From: Rhodospirillales bacterium
GTDB lineage: Bacteria > Pseudomonadota > Alphaproteobacteria > Rhodospirillales > UBA2165
Assembly (NCBI GenBank): GCA_022823235.1
Contig: JAJDXO010000023.1
Coordinates: 1 to 46,652 of the forward strand
Length of the DNA stretch: 46,652 bases
Direction: 5' to 3'
Within the stretch, counting starts at the first letter, position 1. Every line of letters starts with the position of its first letter. The position numbers were made by a program, and so were the translations under genes. Positions 1 to 7,127 of this stretch are shown here, in pieces. The notes beneath the pieces are model-generated. The model was not told where the DNA came from, made no database searches, and saw nothing but the letters and a program-made list of their open reading frames with translations.

Positions 1-483
1 CGCGATACGGGCGAGGACGGCGACATCCTGTCCGACCGCATCGGCTTGTTGCCGCGCCGCCAGGCGGCGAGCCGCAAGAACCCGTTCGCCGAGCCGGTCC
101 GCGAGGTGCGGATCAAAACCGACACCGGCAAGGTGCTGCGCATCCTCTCCAACGACCTCGACGCCCCGGCCCGGGAGATCGCCGATCTCTACAAGCGGCG
201 GTGGGCCATCGAACTGTTCTTCCGCTGGATCAAGCAAAACCTCAAGATCAAACACTTCATCGGCAACAGCGAAAACGCCGTGCGCATCCAGATCGCCGTC
301 GCCCTGATTGCCTATCTGCTGCTCAGGCTCGCTCAAGCCGCCCAGAAGGCCATCGACAGCCCGCGCGCCTTCGCCCGCCTGGTCCGAGCCAACCTCATGC
401 ATCGAAAGCGCATCGACCGCCTCCTCGAACCCAAAACACCGCCGCCCGGAAATGCAAACCAAATGGAAATACAATGGTCGTGA
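1..483 (+). CDS. IS4-type transposase, C-terminal part (cut by window edge)
   Basis: An open frame runs from the first base to TGA at 481-483, giving about 160 residues with no start inside the window. It contains the IS4-family signature Y-x2-R-x3-E-x6-K (YKRRWAIELFFRWIKQ), which carries the last acidic residue of the DDE triad. A hydrophobic helix (IAVALIAYLLLRLAQ) and a basic tail follow. The rest of the DDE domain must lie to the left. The frame ends about 20 bases before a chromosomal repeat at 504-630, so the element's right end is probably there, but I could not identify an inverted repeat. Whether the full gene is intact cannot be judged. Confidence 0.85.
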   Translation, partial: RDTGEDGDILSDRIGLLPRRQAASRKNPFAEPVREVRIKTDTGKVLRILSNDLDAPAREIADLYKRRWAIELFFRWIKQNLKIKHFIGNSENAVRIQIAVALIAYLLLRLAQAAQKAIDSPRAFARLVRANLMHRKRIDRLLEPKTPPPGNANQMEIQWS

Positions 484-503
484 AAGTTAAACCGGACAGT
501 GGT

Positions 504-630
504 GGGCTTGACCCGGTGATCCACGTCTGGCGGCCGGCGATACACGTGGATGGCCGGGTCCGGGCCCGGCCATGACGCAATTATTTTTACCTCGCCGCCG
601 CAACATTCGTAGCGCTGCTCAATCGAGTCC
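504..630. repeat. Composite dispersed repeat, copy 1 (REP palindrome plus 36-bp module)
   Basis: The first part reads GGCTTGACCCGGTGATCCAC ... GGGCCCGGCCATGACG, a REP-like palindrome of the kind common in alphaproteobacteria. It is followed by GCAATTATTT and then a module ending in GCTCAATCGAGTCC. The same two-part unit occurs at 5293-5409. Copy 1 differs by about 21 extra bases inside the palindrome (about 527-547), flanked by ACGT on both sides. It fills the whole gap between the transposase and the hydrolase; no gene was seen in it. Confidence 0.75.
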
Positions 631-635
631 TTACC

Positions 636-1400
636 CTACCCCGCCAGGAACGTCCGCAAGAGGTCGATGGTCTCTTCGGGCTTGTCCGCGTGCACCCAGT
701 GACCGGCGCCCTTGACCAGCGCGTATTCGGCATTCGGGAACAGGGAGCCGATCAGCTCCTTGTGCTCTTCCCCGATGAAGTCCGAGGTCTCGCCGGCGAC
801 GAACAGGGTGCGGCCCTCATATTGCGCACCGTCCATGTCCGGGAAACCGTGGATCACGTCGACCCCGTCCAGCAGGCCGTCCAGATTGATCCGCCAGACA
901 TAGCCGTCTTCTTCGCGGGCGAGATTGGAGAGCAGCAGCGCCCGAACCGCCGGATCGTCCACCCCGGCGGCCAGCATCCCGTCGGCGCTCTCGCGGCTGG
1001 TCACCTTATCGAGGGGCAATGCCCGCATCGCCTCCATGTGATGCCGGATGCCGTGGGCGTAGGGGACCGGCGCGATATCGACCACCACCAGCCCGCCGAC
1101 CAGATCGGGCCGGGCCAGGGCCAGCGCCATGGCCACCTTGCCGCCCATGGAGTGGCCGACCACGGCCGCCCCCTCGAGCCTGTGTCCCGTCATGAACTCG
1201 GCGACGTTGGCGGCCACCGAGGGATAGCTCACATCCCCGGTCCAGGGCGAGCGGCCGTGATTGGGGAGATCGACGCTGACGAGCCGGTAGTCTTCCGCGA
1301 GGCCCTTGGTGACGGCGGCCCAGTTCCGCGCCTGACCGAACAGCCCGTGGAGGATGAGGACCCCGGGCCCCCCGCCGGCCTCCAGGTAGTGAAGCCGCAC
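636..1400 (-). CDS. Alpha/beta hydrolase (YbfF-like esterase)
   Basis: 254 residues of a single alpha/beta-hydrolase fold. HGLFGQARNW near residue 18 supplies the oxyanion hole. GHSMGG near residue 82 is the nucleophile elbow with the catalytic Ser. GAGHWVHADKPEE near the C-terminus carries the catalytic His. The best resemblance is to the YbfF/abhydrolase-11 esterases of proteobacteria; the substrate is unknown. The start is GTG at 1398-1400, which shares one base with the TAG stop of the upstream SirB1-like gene (TAGTG), so the two are probably translationally coupled. It is the last gene of an ssb-SirB1-hydrolase row. Confidence 0.88.
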   Translation of the reverse strand: MRLHYLEAGGGPGVLILHGLFGQARNWAAVTKGLAEDYRLVSVDLPNHGRSPWTGDVSYPSVAANVAEFMTGHRLEGAAVVGHSMGGKVAMALALARPDLVGGLVVVDIAPVPYAHGIRHHMEAMRALPLDKVTSRESADGMLAAGVDDPAVRALLLSNLAREEDGYVWRINLDGLLDGVDVIHGFPDMDGAQYEGRTLFVAGETSDFIGEEHKELIGSLFPNAEYALVKGAGHWVHADKPEETIDLLRTFLAG

Positions 1401-2230
1401 TAGTTGAGCCCGCGTTTCAGCTCATCCAGCATACGTTCGGCGTCCCGGTCGTTGAGCGCCGCACCGCCCAGCGCGAGATAGTCCTCGAGCACCATTATCG
1501 CCGACTTGAGATTTCCCTGACCGGCCTCGAGGGCGGCGAGTTCGATGTTGGTCTCGCCGTGGCCCGGGGCGATCAGGGCCATGCGCCGCAGCACCTCGAC
1601 GGCGCGGGGCGTATCGCTCTGCTGCAGGGCCCGGGTCTTTATGTTGTTCTGCAAGCGCAGGAGAATGTCCCGGTTGCCCACCGAGCGGACGAAATCGGGC
1701 TTCATCGGCAGGTCTTTCCCGTAGACGCCCTTCAGCAGCCGCTTGAGTTCGCTCATCTGCAGCATCCGGGCGCCGTCAAAGGGATCGATGATCGCCGACT
1801 CGCCTTCCGCCTGCAGCCGAAGCAGGAAATGACCGGGGAAATTGATCCCGGCGATGTCCCACCGCAGCGAGCGGGCGACATGAACGAGGATGATCCCCAG
1901 CGACACGGGAATGCCGCGGCGGCGGTCGATCACCCGCATGAGGTTGGCGTTGTCCGTGTCGTCATAGGTCTCGGTGTCCCCCAGGTAGCCGCCGTCGGCG
2001 AACACGACGTCATGGAGCACCTGGGCCCGGTCGTGGATGTCGGCCGCCTGCGCCTTCACCGCATGGGCGTGGCCCGCCAGTTCGGCCAGATGGTCCCGGT
2101 ACTGTTCGACCCGCTTGTCCGGGTGATCGAGCGCTCCCAGCATCAGCGCCGCGTCGGCGAGATCGATCTCGCCGTCCTCCAGGGAGCCGACGATGTTGAG
2201 GTTTACCAGGACGTCGGTCAGATCCGACAA
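1400..2230 (-). CDS. SirB1-family protein (transglutaminase-like fold plus TPR tail)
   Basis: 276 residues. The N-terminal two thirds match the SirB1/transglutaminase-core-2 family: a helical start, then the hallmark DRRRGIPVSLGIILVHVARS around residue 105 and GINFPGHFLLR around 130. The last 80 residues form TPR-like helices. The biochemical role of the family is not established, and I do not see a clear catalytic Cys. The start is TTG at 2228-2230, supported by GGAGA five bases upstream. The stop overlaps the start of the next gene by one base. Confidence 0.85.
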   Translation of the reverse strand: MSDLTDVLVNLNIVGSLEDGEIDLADAALMLGALDHPDKRVEQYRDHLAELAGHAHAVKAQAADIHDRAQVLHDVVFADGGYLGDTETYDDTDNANLMRVIDRRRGIPVSLGIILVHVARSLRWDIAGINFPGHFLLRLQAEGESAIIDPFDGARMLQMSELKRLLKGVYGKDLPMKPDFVRSVGNRDILLRLQNNIKTRALQQSDTPRAVEVLRRMALIAPGHGETNIELAALEAGQGNLKSAIMVLEDYLALGGAALNDRDAERMLDELKRGLN

Positions 2231-2270
2231 GTTGGTCTCCGAAAACGTGATTGGAACGACCTAGAATGGC

Positions 2271-2756
2271 CTAGAACGGAATGTCGTCGTCGAGGTCGTC
2301 GGCACCACCGCCGCCGGGCGCCGCATAGTCGGGCTCGGCTCCGGAACCGCCGCCGCCCTGGCCGCCACCGCCATAGTCGCCGCCCCCGCCGCCGCCACCA
2401 CTGCCGCGGGTATCCAGCATGGTGAGCTGGCTCCGGAAACGGCCCAGCACGACCTCGGTGGTGTACTTGTCCTGACCGTCCTGGCCCTGCCATTTGCGGG
2501 TCTGGAGCTGACCCTCGAGATACACCTTGGAGCCCTTTTTCAGGTACTTCTCGGCCACGTCGGCGATACGGTCGTCGAACACCACCACCCGGTGCCACTC
2601 GGTCCTTTCCCGGCGCTCGCCGGAGGCACGGTCGTTCCAGGTCTCGGACGTGGCCACCGACATGTTGACGATCTTGTTGCCGTCCTGGGAGAAGCGGACC
2701 TCGGGATCACGGCCCAGGTTTCCAATCAAAATGACTTTGTTAACGCTGCCGGCCAT
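2271..2756 (-). CDS. ssb: Single-stranded DNA-binding protein
   Basis: 161 residues. The OB fold begins with [20 protein letters not shown], continues with WHRVVVFDD and ends near residue 110 with [10 protein letters not shown] Gly-rich linker (about 115-145, runs of Gly with Asp/Tyr) leads to the acidic tip DDLDDDIPF, which in this family recruits repair and replication partners. It binds single-stranded DNA as a tetramer in replication, recombination and repair. The 188-base upstream gap holds a LexA-type box at 2893-2907, with TTGACA (minus strand, about 2928-2933) and TATAAG (about 2908-2913) next to it, so SOS control is plausible. In many relatives ssb lies beside uvrA; here uvrA is 4.4 kb away. 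Confidence 0.97.
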   Translation of the reverse strand: MAGSVNKVILIGNLGRDPEVRFSQDGNKIVNMSVATSETWNDRASGERRERTEWHRVVVFDDRIADVAEKYLKKGSKVYLEGQLQTRKWQGQDGQDKYTTEVVLGRFRSQLTMLDTRGSGGGGGGGDYGGGGQGGGGSGAEPDYAAPGGGGADDLDDDIPF

Positions 2757-2892
2757 GCTCTCCGTCCCCTTCAGATTGTCGTGGAAATTCGGTCATCGGT
2801 TTCTCCTGGGATATGTACCCCGATTCCCCCGGGGGTTCACCCCTATTCTGGCAACCGGCCTCTCGTCACTCGGGCATTGATGCCGCCGGAAT

Positions 2893-2907
2893 GTTCATGT
2901 AATGTTC
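2893..2907 (+). promoter_or_regulatory. LexA (SOS) box, alphaproteobacterial type
   Basis: The sequence is GTTC-ATGTAAT-GTTC, an exact GTTC-N7-GTTC direct repeat, the LexA operator consensus known in alphaproteobacteria. It lies 37 bases before the GFA-family start and about 136 bases before the ssb start. On the minus strand it abuts the TATAAG element assigned to ssb. Which gene it controls is inferred; ssb is the more usual SOS target. Confidence 0.6.
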
Positions 2908-2944
2908 TTATAGCAGAATTCATTATGTCAAGGGAAGGGATTTC

Positions 2945-3346
2945 ATGATCCAGGGGAGTTGTCTGTGCGGCGCGGTCAAATTCGAACTGTCGTCGGAGCC
3001 GGCGGTGATGGGCACCTGTCATTGCTCGCGGTGCCGGAAGGCCGGCGCAAGCACCGTGGTCTTCGTCAAGAAGGAAACCCTGGAATGGGTCCGGGGGAAG
3101 GAGCACGTGGCCACCCACCGGCCGCCGGCGCCGTACAAGTACGGTCGATGCTTCTGCAAAATCTGCGGCACGTCCTTGGGGGAGATCACCGCCGATGCGG
3201 ACACGTTTCCCATCGCGGCGAACGCGCTCGACGGCGGGTTCGGCCTCGCCAACCAGTTTCACGAGTTCGTTTCCGAGAAACCCCATTGGTACGAGATCTG
3301 CGACGACGCGCCCCGATCCGAGGGGCATCCCCCGGAAGCGGAATGA
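2945..3346 (+). CDS. GFA-family (CENP-V-like) zinc protein
   Basis: 133 residues with the full GFA cysteine pattern: C6-x-C8, C25-x-C27-x2-C30 and C69-x-C71-x2-C74. In glutathione-dependent formaldehyde-activating enzyme (Gfa) these bind a structural and a catalytic zinc. The many small relatives have undefined substrates, so formaldehyde activation is not a safe call. The ATG at 2945 has AAGGGA just upstream. The SOS box lies directly before it. A palindromic repeat (3358-3405) follows the stop and separates it from the convergent DUF488 gene. Confidence 0.85.
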   Translation: MIQGSCLCGAVKFELSSEPAVMGTCHCSRCRKAGASTVVFVKKETLEWVRGKEHVATHRPPAPYKYGRCFCKICGTSLGEITADADTFPIAANALDGGFGLANQFHEFVSEKPHWYEICDDAPRSEGHPPEAE

Positions 3347-3357
3347 GCCTTCGGGCA

Positions 3358-3405
3358 AGAGCGGTTTCCGGCCGAATTGGATCAATTTAGCCGGATACTG
3401 CTCTA
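3358..3405. repeat. TAGAGC palindrome, near-complete copy
   Basis: A 48-base imperfect palindrome: AGAGCGGTTTCCGGCCGAAT, then a TGGATCA centre, then an arm reading back to GGATACTGCTCTA. It lies between two convergent genes and could act as a bidirectional terminator-like hairpin. Its outer TAG (minus strand) is the stop codon of the DUF488 gene. Related arms occur near 12980, 13221, 13809 and 19438. Confidence 0.75.
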
Positions 3406-3864
3406 CCTCCCGATGAACAGGTCGGGCTGGACCGACAGGTGGCGGATGGCGAGGCCGCACGCCTCGAGGGTTTCGGCGATCATGTTGCGGTGGCAGCTCC
3501 TGGGGTCCCGTTCCAGACACATAAGGCACGGCAGACCTTCGGCGGCGAGCGCCGTCACCTCGGCCAGCGCCGCCTCCGCCGGCCCGCTTGCAAGCTGGCC
3601 GGCGTAGATGGAGCGGTAGAGGTCCGCGTCGCCCGACTTGGCCGCGTCCCGCCCCTCTTCCGGATTGCCCAAAGCCTGCAGGTGCCTATACGCGATCCCC
3701 GCGTCGCTGAGCGCGGCGCTCAAGGGGAATTTGCAGAAGTCGGGCTTGCGGGACCAGGGCACGTCCCTGACATCCACCAGCACGTTCACCCCGTCCCGCT
3801 TAAGGGCGGCGACAAATTCGGAGATGCTCGCGCCTTCGTAGCCGATGGTGGCGACAGTGGTCAT
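3403..3864 (-). CDS. DUF488 family protein
   Basis: 153 residues starting MTTVATIGYEGASISEF, the normal DUF488 N-terminus. LVDVRDVPWSRKPDFCK (about 33-49) and CLERDPRSCHRNMIAE (about 117-132) are the other conserved blocks, with conserved Cys, Arg and His but no proven activity. The frame is open further upstream, but the ATG at 3862-3864 has GAGGGG before it and matches the family length. It is third in an operon with the selenoprotein and the small membrane protein, 10 bases after the latter. The TAG stop is supplied by the palindromic repeat. Confidence 0.88.
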   Translation of the reverse strand: MTTVATIGYEGASISEFVAALKRDGVNVLVDVRDVPWSRKPDFCKFPLSAALSDAGIAYRHLQALGNPEEGRDAAKSGDADLYRSIYAGQLASGPAEAALAEVTALAAEGLPCLMCLERDPRSCHRNMIAETLEACGLAIRHLSVQPDLFIGR

Positions 3865-3874
3865 GGATGACCCC

Positions 3875-4372
3875 TCAGGGAAAGATTCCGTGCCTGGATG
3901 TCCCAATGCCGGTGCCGGTACCGATGCCCGTGGCGGGGACATCCGCGACGATGCCCGAGCCCGGCCCGTAGACCGACGCGCCCGGCAGGACGTCCAGCCC
4001 GCCATAGACGAACGCCGCCTTCAGGAACAGCGCGATCACCAGCAGCACGAAGGCGATTGTCGCCGCCTGTTTGGCGAACCAGTAATAGGTCTCCCGGAGC
4101 GCGACCCCGATGACCTGCTGGGCGATTTCGGCGGGCGGGCGGAACTCCTTCTTGAGGATCAGCCACGCCTCGGTCTTCTTGTAGGGACGGGTGCGGGCGC
4201 GAAGCGCGCACCACACCAGAATGAAGGCGAAGATCAGGCTGGCCATGCCGCCCGCCTGGGCGGCGAAGGCCGGATCGAACGAGAGCCCGAACATCAGGCA
4301 GAAGATGGCGAGACCGGTAAACCCGCTGGCCCGGCCGACGGACACGTAGGCGGCGTTCTCGATCTCGTTCAT
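3875..4372 (-). CDS. Small membrane protein of unknown function
   Basis: 165 residues with about three hydrophobic segments: roughly 18-34, 43-57 (IFAFILVWCALRA) and 103-120 (IAFVLLVIALFLKAAFVYG). The segment between the last two is amphipathic and begins with Lys and Arg. The tail is Gly/Thr-rich (TGIGTGTGIGT). I do not recognise the family. The ATG lies three bases after the stop of the selenoprotein gene (TAG-cgg-ATG), so the two are almost surely co-translated. A role as membrane partner of the selenoenzyme is only an inference. Confidence 0.7.
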   Translation of the reverse strand: MNEIENAAYVSVGRASGFTGLAIFCLMFGLSFDPAFAAQAGGMASLIFAFILVWCALRARTRPYKKTEAWLILKKEFRPPAEIAQQVIGVALRETYYWFAKQAATIAFVLLVIALFLKAAFVYGGLDVLPGASVYGPGSGIVADVPATGIGTGTGIGTSRHGIFP

Positions 4373-4375
4373 CCG

Positions 4376-5068
4376 CTAACCCTTCAAATGGGCCCCAATG
4401 GCCTCGGCGAACTCGTCGGGCCTGAAGTCCCTCGGTCCCTCGCCGCCCACATAGGCAAGCCTGCCCTCGGCGTCGACAAGGAACAGCCGCATGGGGATGG
4501 CGATGTAGCGCTCTTCCACCGTGTTGCCGATGTCGTCGATCAGCATGGGCATCTTGAGGTCGAGCATGTGCTGGCAGGCGCTCGCCACCTCGGTGCGTTC
4601 GTCGTCGGTGGTCGGTTCCTTGTAGACGATGCCCTCCTGCAGGTTCTTCGGCGAGCGCCAGCCGTCATCGGCATGGGCCTCGCGGATGTAAATGGACAGG
4701 AACCGCACATCGTCCTTGTACCGGTCGTAAATCTCGTTGAGGCGCACGGCCCAACCGCGATAGGGCGGTCACGTATAGGAGCCGAAGATCAGCGCCACCG
4801 GCTTGCCGCGCAGGGCCTTGAGGCTCACCCGCTCGCCGGTGCGGCCCTTTTCGGGATCGAGCACGTCGAGGGTGAAGAGAGGCGCCTCGTCGCCGACGCC
4901 GGGCACGTTCTCGCGGCGCGCCTTCTGCCACGCCATCCTGGCGTCGAATTCCTCTTCGGTGAGATCGGAAATCTCGATCCACACCCTGCGTTTCTCCGGA
5001 TAGGGCAGATCGGCGAAAACCTTCACCAACTCGCCCGGATCCATCGATCTGAAATCGCCGTCGGCCAT
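4376..5068 (-). CDS. Deiodinase-like thioredoxin-fold selenoprotein (UGA = Sec100)
   Basis: The frame runs from ATG at 5066-5068 (GGGGGA seven bases upstream) to TAG at 4376-4378, interrupted only by TGA at 4769-4771. Read as selenocysteine, this gives 230 residues. Residues 93-103 read LIFGSYT-U-PPY, the deiodinase active-site block. About 30 residues later comes SIYIREAHADDGW, the second deiodinase hallmark. Similarity is continuous across the TGA, so a nonsense mutation is unlikely. The N-terminal 50 residues are an extra helical region. A hairpin just after the UGA (4736-4755) fits a bacterial SECIS. The family uses Sec for redox chemistry; the bacterial substrate is unknown and dehalogenation is not implied. 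It leads an operon with a membrane protein and DUF488. Conventional annotation would give two truncated ORFs. Confidence 0.9.
4736..4755 (-). promoter_or_regulatory. Candidate bacterial SECIS hairpin
   Basis: On the coding (minus) strand, GTTGGGC pairs with GCC-T-CAAC around a five-base loop CGTGC: seven pairs with one bulged U on the 3' side. The loop begins 20 bases after the UGA, within the 16-37 base window usual for bSECIS elements, and contains a GU. A smaller hairpin ACCGC/GCGGT directly overlaps the UGA. The fold was drawn by eye; SelB binding is inferred. Confidence 0.5.
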
Positions 5069-5145
5069 TAGCTTGTCCCCCAACCAATGATTTCGCCGTG
5101 AAGCCGCCCATGTTCGCGCCGGGCGGCCCGGGGGTCAAGACGGGC

Positions 5146-5202
5146 GCCATGGTCCGGGACAATCAACTCCGGCAACCTGCTACACAAAAACGCCAAACAT
5201 AG
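5146..5202 (+). pseudogene. Relic of an IS110-type transposase 3' end
   Basis: From 5146, GCCATGGTCCGGGACAATCA and the next bases match the 3' end of the IS110-type transposase at 46559-46652 over about 29 bases with three differences. The frame reads AMVRDNQLRQPATQ and stops at 5200-5202. Nothing upstream matches, so only the last part of the element remains. It lies in the 397-base gap before the MFS gene. Confidence 0.6.
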
Positions 5203-5292
5203 TTGGTCTCCCCCCGAAAGGAGGCGAGGAAACTCGATGCGGCAAACCCCCGCTCCTCACTTACCCGCAAGTCGTTATTATCATGCCAAACC

Positions 5293-5409
5293 CGTCATCA
5301 CCGGGCTTGACCCGGTGATCCACGTGGATGGCCGGGTCTGGGCCCGGCCATGACGCAATTATTTCATACCTCATCGCCGCAACACTCCTATGGCGGCTCA
5401 ATCGAGTCC
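5293..5409. repeat. Composite dispersed repeat, copy 2
   Basis: Same two-part unit as 504-630, without the extra 21 bases. The palindrome CGTCATCACCGGGC ... GGCCCGGCCATGACG is followed by GCAATTATTT and the module ATCGCCGCAACACTCCTA ... GCTCAATCGAGTCC. Together with the IS110 relic it occupies most of the 5069-5465 gap. I see no gene in the remainder (5203-5292). Confidence 0.8.
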
Positions 5410-5465
5410 GGACCCGAGCGACATAAACTGCTTGTGAGACCGCGCCCAGCCGCTATGCAGAGGGC

Positions 5466-6644
5466 ATGCGGGGGAAACTGCCGAACACCTGGAACCGGTA
5501 CTTCGCGCTGATTATCGGCTCGACCCTGATGATGCAGCTCGGCATGCCGATCATCACCCCGTCCCTGCCGGCCGTGCAGCAGGCGCTCGGCGTGGCGGAT
5601 GCGGACATCGGCTTGATCATGGCGGTCTATTCCCTGCCGGCTCTGGTCTTCGTACCGCTGCTCGGCCTGGTCGCCGACCGGTTCTCCAAGAAATGGGTCG
5701 TGGTGCCGAGCCTCGTGCTGTTCGCCGCCGGCGGCTTCGCCTTCACGGCGGAGAATTTCGAAACCCTGTTGTGGCTGCGCTTCATCCAGGGGGTCGGGGC
5801 CAGCGGCCTGTCCGGCATCGCCCTCGGCCTGGTCGGCGACTACTTCCGGGGCGAAGACCGGACCCGGGTGCTGGCCAATGCCAGCTTCGCGCAGAATGTC
5901 GGCGCCGGCGTGCTGCCGGTGATCGGCGGCGCCCTGGTGGTCATCGCGTGGGACGTGCCCTACCTGGCGGGCTTCCTGGCCATCCCGCTGGCGCTGTTCG
6001 GGCTGGCCGTCATGAAGCCCGGCGACAACATTCCGGCGCGCGGCGGCAGGGCGCTGCTCGGTCATGCCTGGCGCAACATTACCGACCGGCGGGCACTCGA
6101 GCTCATGGGCATGACCGGCGGCTTCATCTTCGTCGGTTTCGGGGTATTCGTGACCTACATCCCGACCTTCCTCGCCAACAACTTCGCCACCGGCTCGTTG
6201 ATCATCGGTCTCATCGTCGGCGCGCGGTCGGTCTCCGGCGCACTCATGTCCTCCCGGATCACCTGGCTGATGCGCACCGTCCCGCCCCGCTGGCTGATCT
6301 TTAGCGCCTTCCTGGTCCAGTCGGCGGGCCTCGCCGTCGTCCCGGTGCTGCCCAACGACTGGTCGGTAATGATCGCCGCCCTGTGTTACGGCGGGGCGTT
6401 CGGGGTCGTCCGCCCGGCGCTGCAGATCATGATGCTGGAGAACGCGCCCGAGGATCTGCGCGCCACCTTCGGCGGCGGCATCGCGGTCTCCCTGCGCTTC
6501 GCCCAGACCATCGGCCCGTTCTTCGCCGGGCTGGTGATCGGCGCCTGGGGGTTCGGCCCGCTGTTTTTCGGCGCCGCCGCGGTGCCCCTGCTCCTCGCCC
6601 TCTACGCCCTCAGGGCGGAGGCGCTGAAGCCGGCAGCGAATTAA
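5466..6644 (+). CDS. MFS transporter (DHA1-like)
   Basis: 392 residues with about 12 predicted membrane segments. Between segments 2 and 3 lies GLVADRFSKKW, a good MFS motif A (G-x3-D-R-x-[SG]-[KR]-[KR]). Segment 5 carries a Gly/Pro-rich stretch (GAGVLPVIGGALV) like the antiporter motif C of drug-proton antiporters, so an efflux role is likely. The substrate is unknown. The ATG at 5466 is chosen because later Mets would cut segment 1; the Shine-Dalgarno is poor. The last stop base pair is shared with the convergent RidA gene (TTAA). Confidence 0.85.
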   Translation: MRGKLPNTWNRYFALIIGSTLMMQLGMPIITPSLPAVQQALGVADADIGLIMAVYSLPALVFVPLLGLVADRFSKKWVVVPSLVLFAAGGFAFTAENFETLLWLRFIQGVGASGLSGIALGLVGDYFRGEDRTRVLANASFAQNVGAGVLPVIGGALVVIAWDVPYLAGFLAIPLALFGLAVMKPGDNIPARGGRALLGHAWRNITDRRALELMGMTGGFIFVGFGVFVTYIPTFLANNFATGSLIIGLIVGARSVSGALMSSRITWLMRTVPPRWLIFSAFLVQSAGLAVVPVLPNDWSVMIAALCYGGAFGVVRPALQIMMLENAPEDLRATFGGGIAVSLRFAQTIGPFFAGLVIGAWGFGPLFFGAAAVPLLLALYALRAEALKPAAN

Positions 6645-7048
6645 CCATCGACCACCGCCGTCACGTCGATCTCAACCAGCGCGCCCTCCACCAGCAGCGC
6701 TTCAACGCCGACACAGGTGGATGCGGCGGAGCCGTCGTCCCCGTAAAAGTCCGTCATGGCCTTCATGATGACCGGCCGGTGATCGAGTTGCAGCCCGACG
6801 ATGAAGATGCGCTGACGGACCACGTCGGCGGGCGCCGCGCCGACCAGCGCGAGCGAATCCCTGATGGTGCCGTAGATGTAAGCCATCTGCGCCGCCAGAT
6901 CGCCGGCGCCGACCAGTTCGCCGTCCCTGGTGGAGGCGACGAGGCCCGACAGGTGAACGGTCGTGCCCCCCTTGGAGGTCACCAGATTAGTGAAGTGGGG
7001 CTTGTTGTGCAGGAATTCGGGCCGGTGGCGTTCTATGGTGACGGACAT
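6641..7048 (-). CDS. RidA/YjgF-family protein lacking the canonical Arg
   Basis: 135 residues, RidA fold: VHLSGLVAS, DVVRQRIFIV and the C-terminal VEIDVTAVVDG. The catalytic Arg that in RidA deaminases precedes L-x-x-x-(A/V)-x-(I/V)-E-I-(E/D) is absent here (EALLVEGALVEIDV). A 2-aminoacrylate deaminase role is therefore doubtful, and it belongs to a divergent Rid subgroup. The ATG at 7046-7048 is preferred over an upstream TTG because GGGAGGA lies eight bases before it. Its TAA overlaps the MFS TAA on the other strand. Confidence 0.85.
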   Translation of the reverse strand: MSVTIERHRPEFLHNKPHFTNLVTSKGGTTVHLSGLVASTRDGELVGAGDLAAQMAYIYGTIRDSLALVGAAPADVVRQRIFIVGLQLDHRPVIMKAMTDFYGDDGSAASTCVGVEALLVEGALVEIDVTAVVDG

Positions 7049-7127
7049 GTGATTTTTCCTCCCCAAAAGGCGGCGAATCCGGGATCAAGACTCGCCATCC
7101 CCCGCCTCGGCGGCTTATATAACCGCC

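Noticed and set aside
3865-4005. Longer N-terminus for the DUF488 protein
   Set aside because: The extension overlaps the membrane protein gene; a good Shine-Dalgarno and the family start are at 3864.
4376-5083. Two separate truncated genes or a nonsense-mutated pseudogene
   Set aside because: The TGA is at the family's Sec position and the frame and motifs continue on both sides, so a selenoprotein is the simpler reading.
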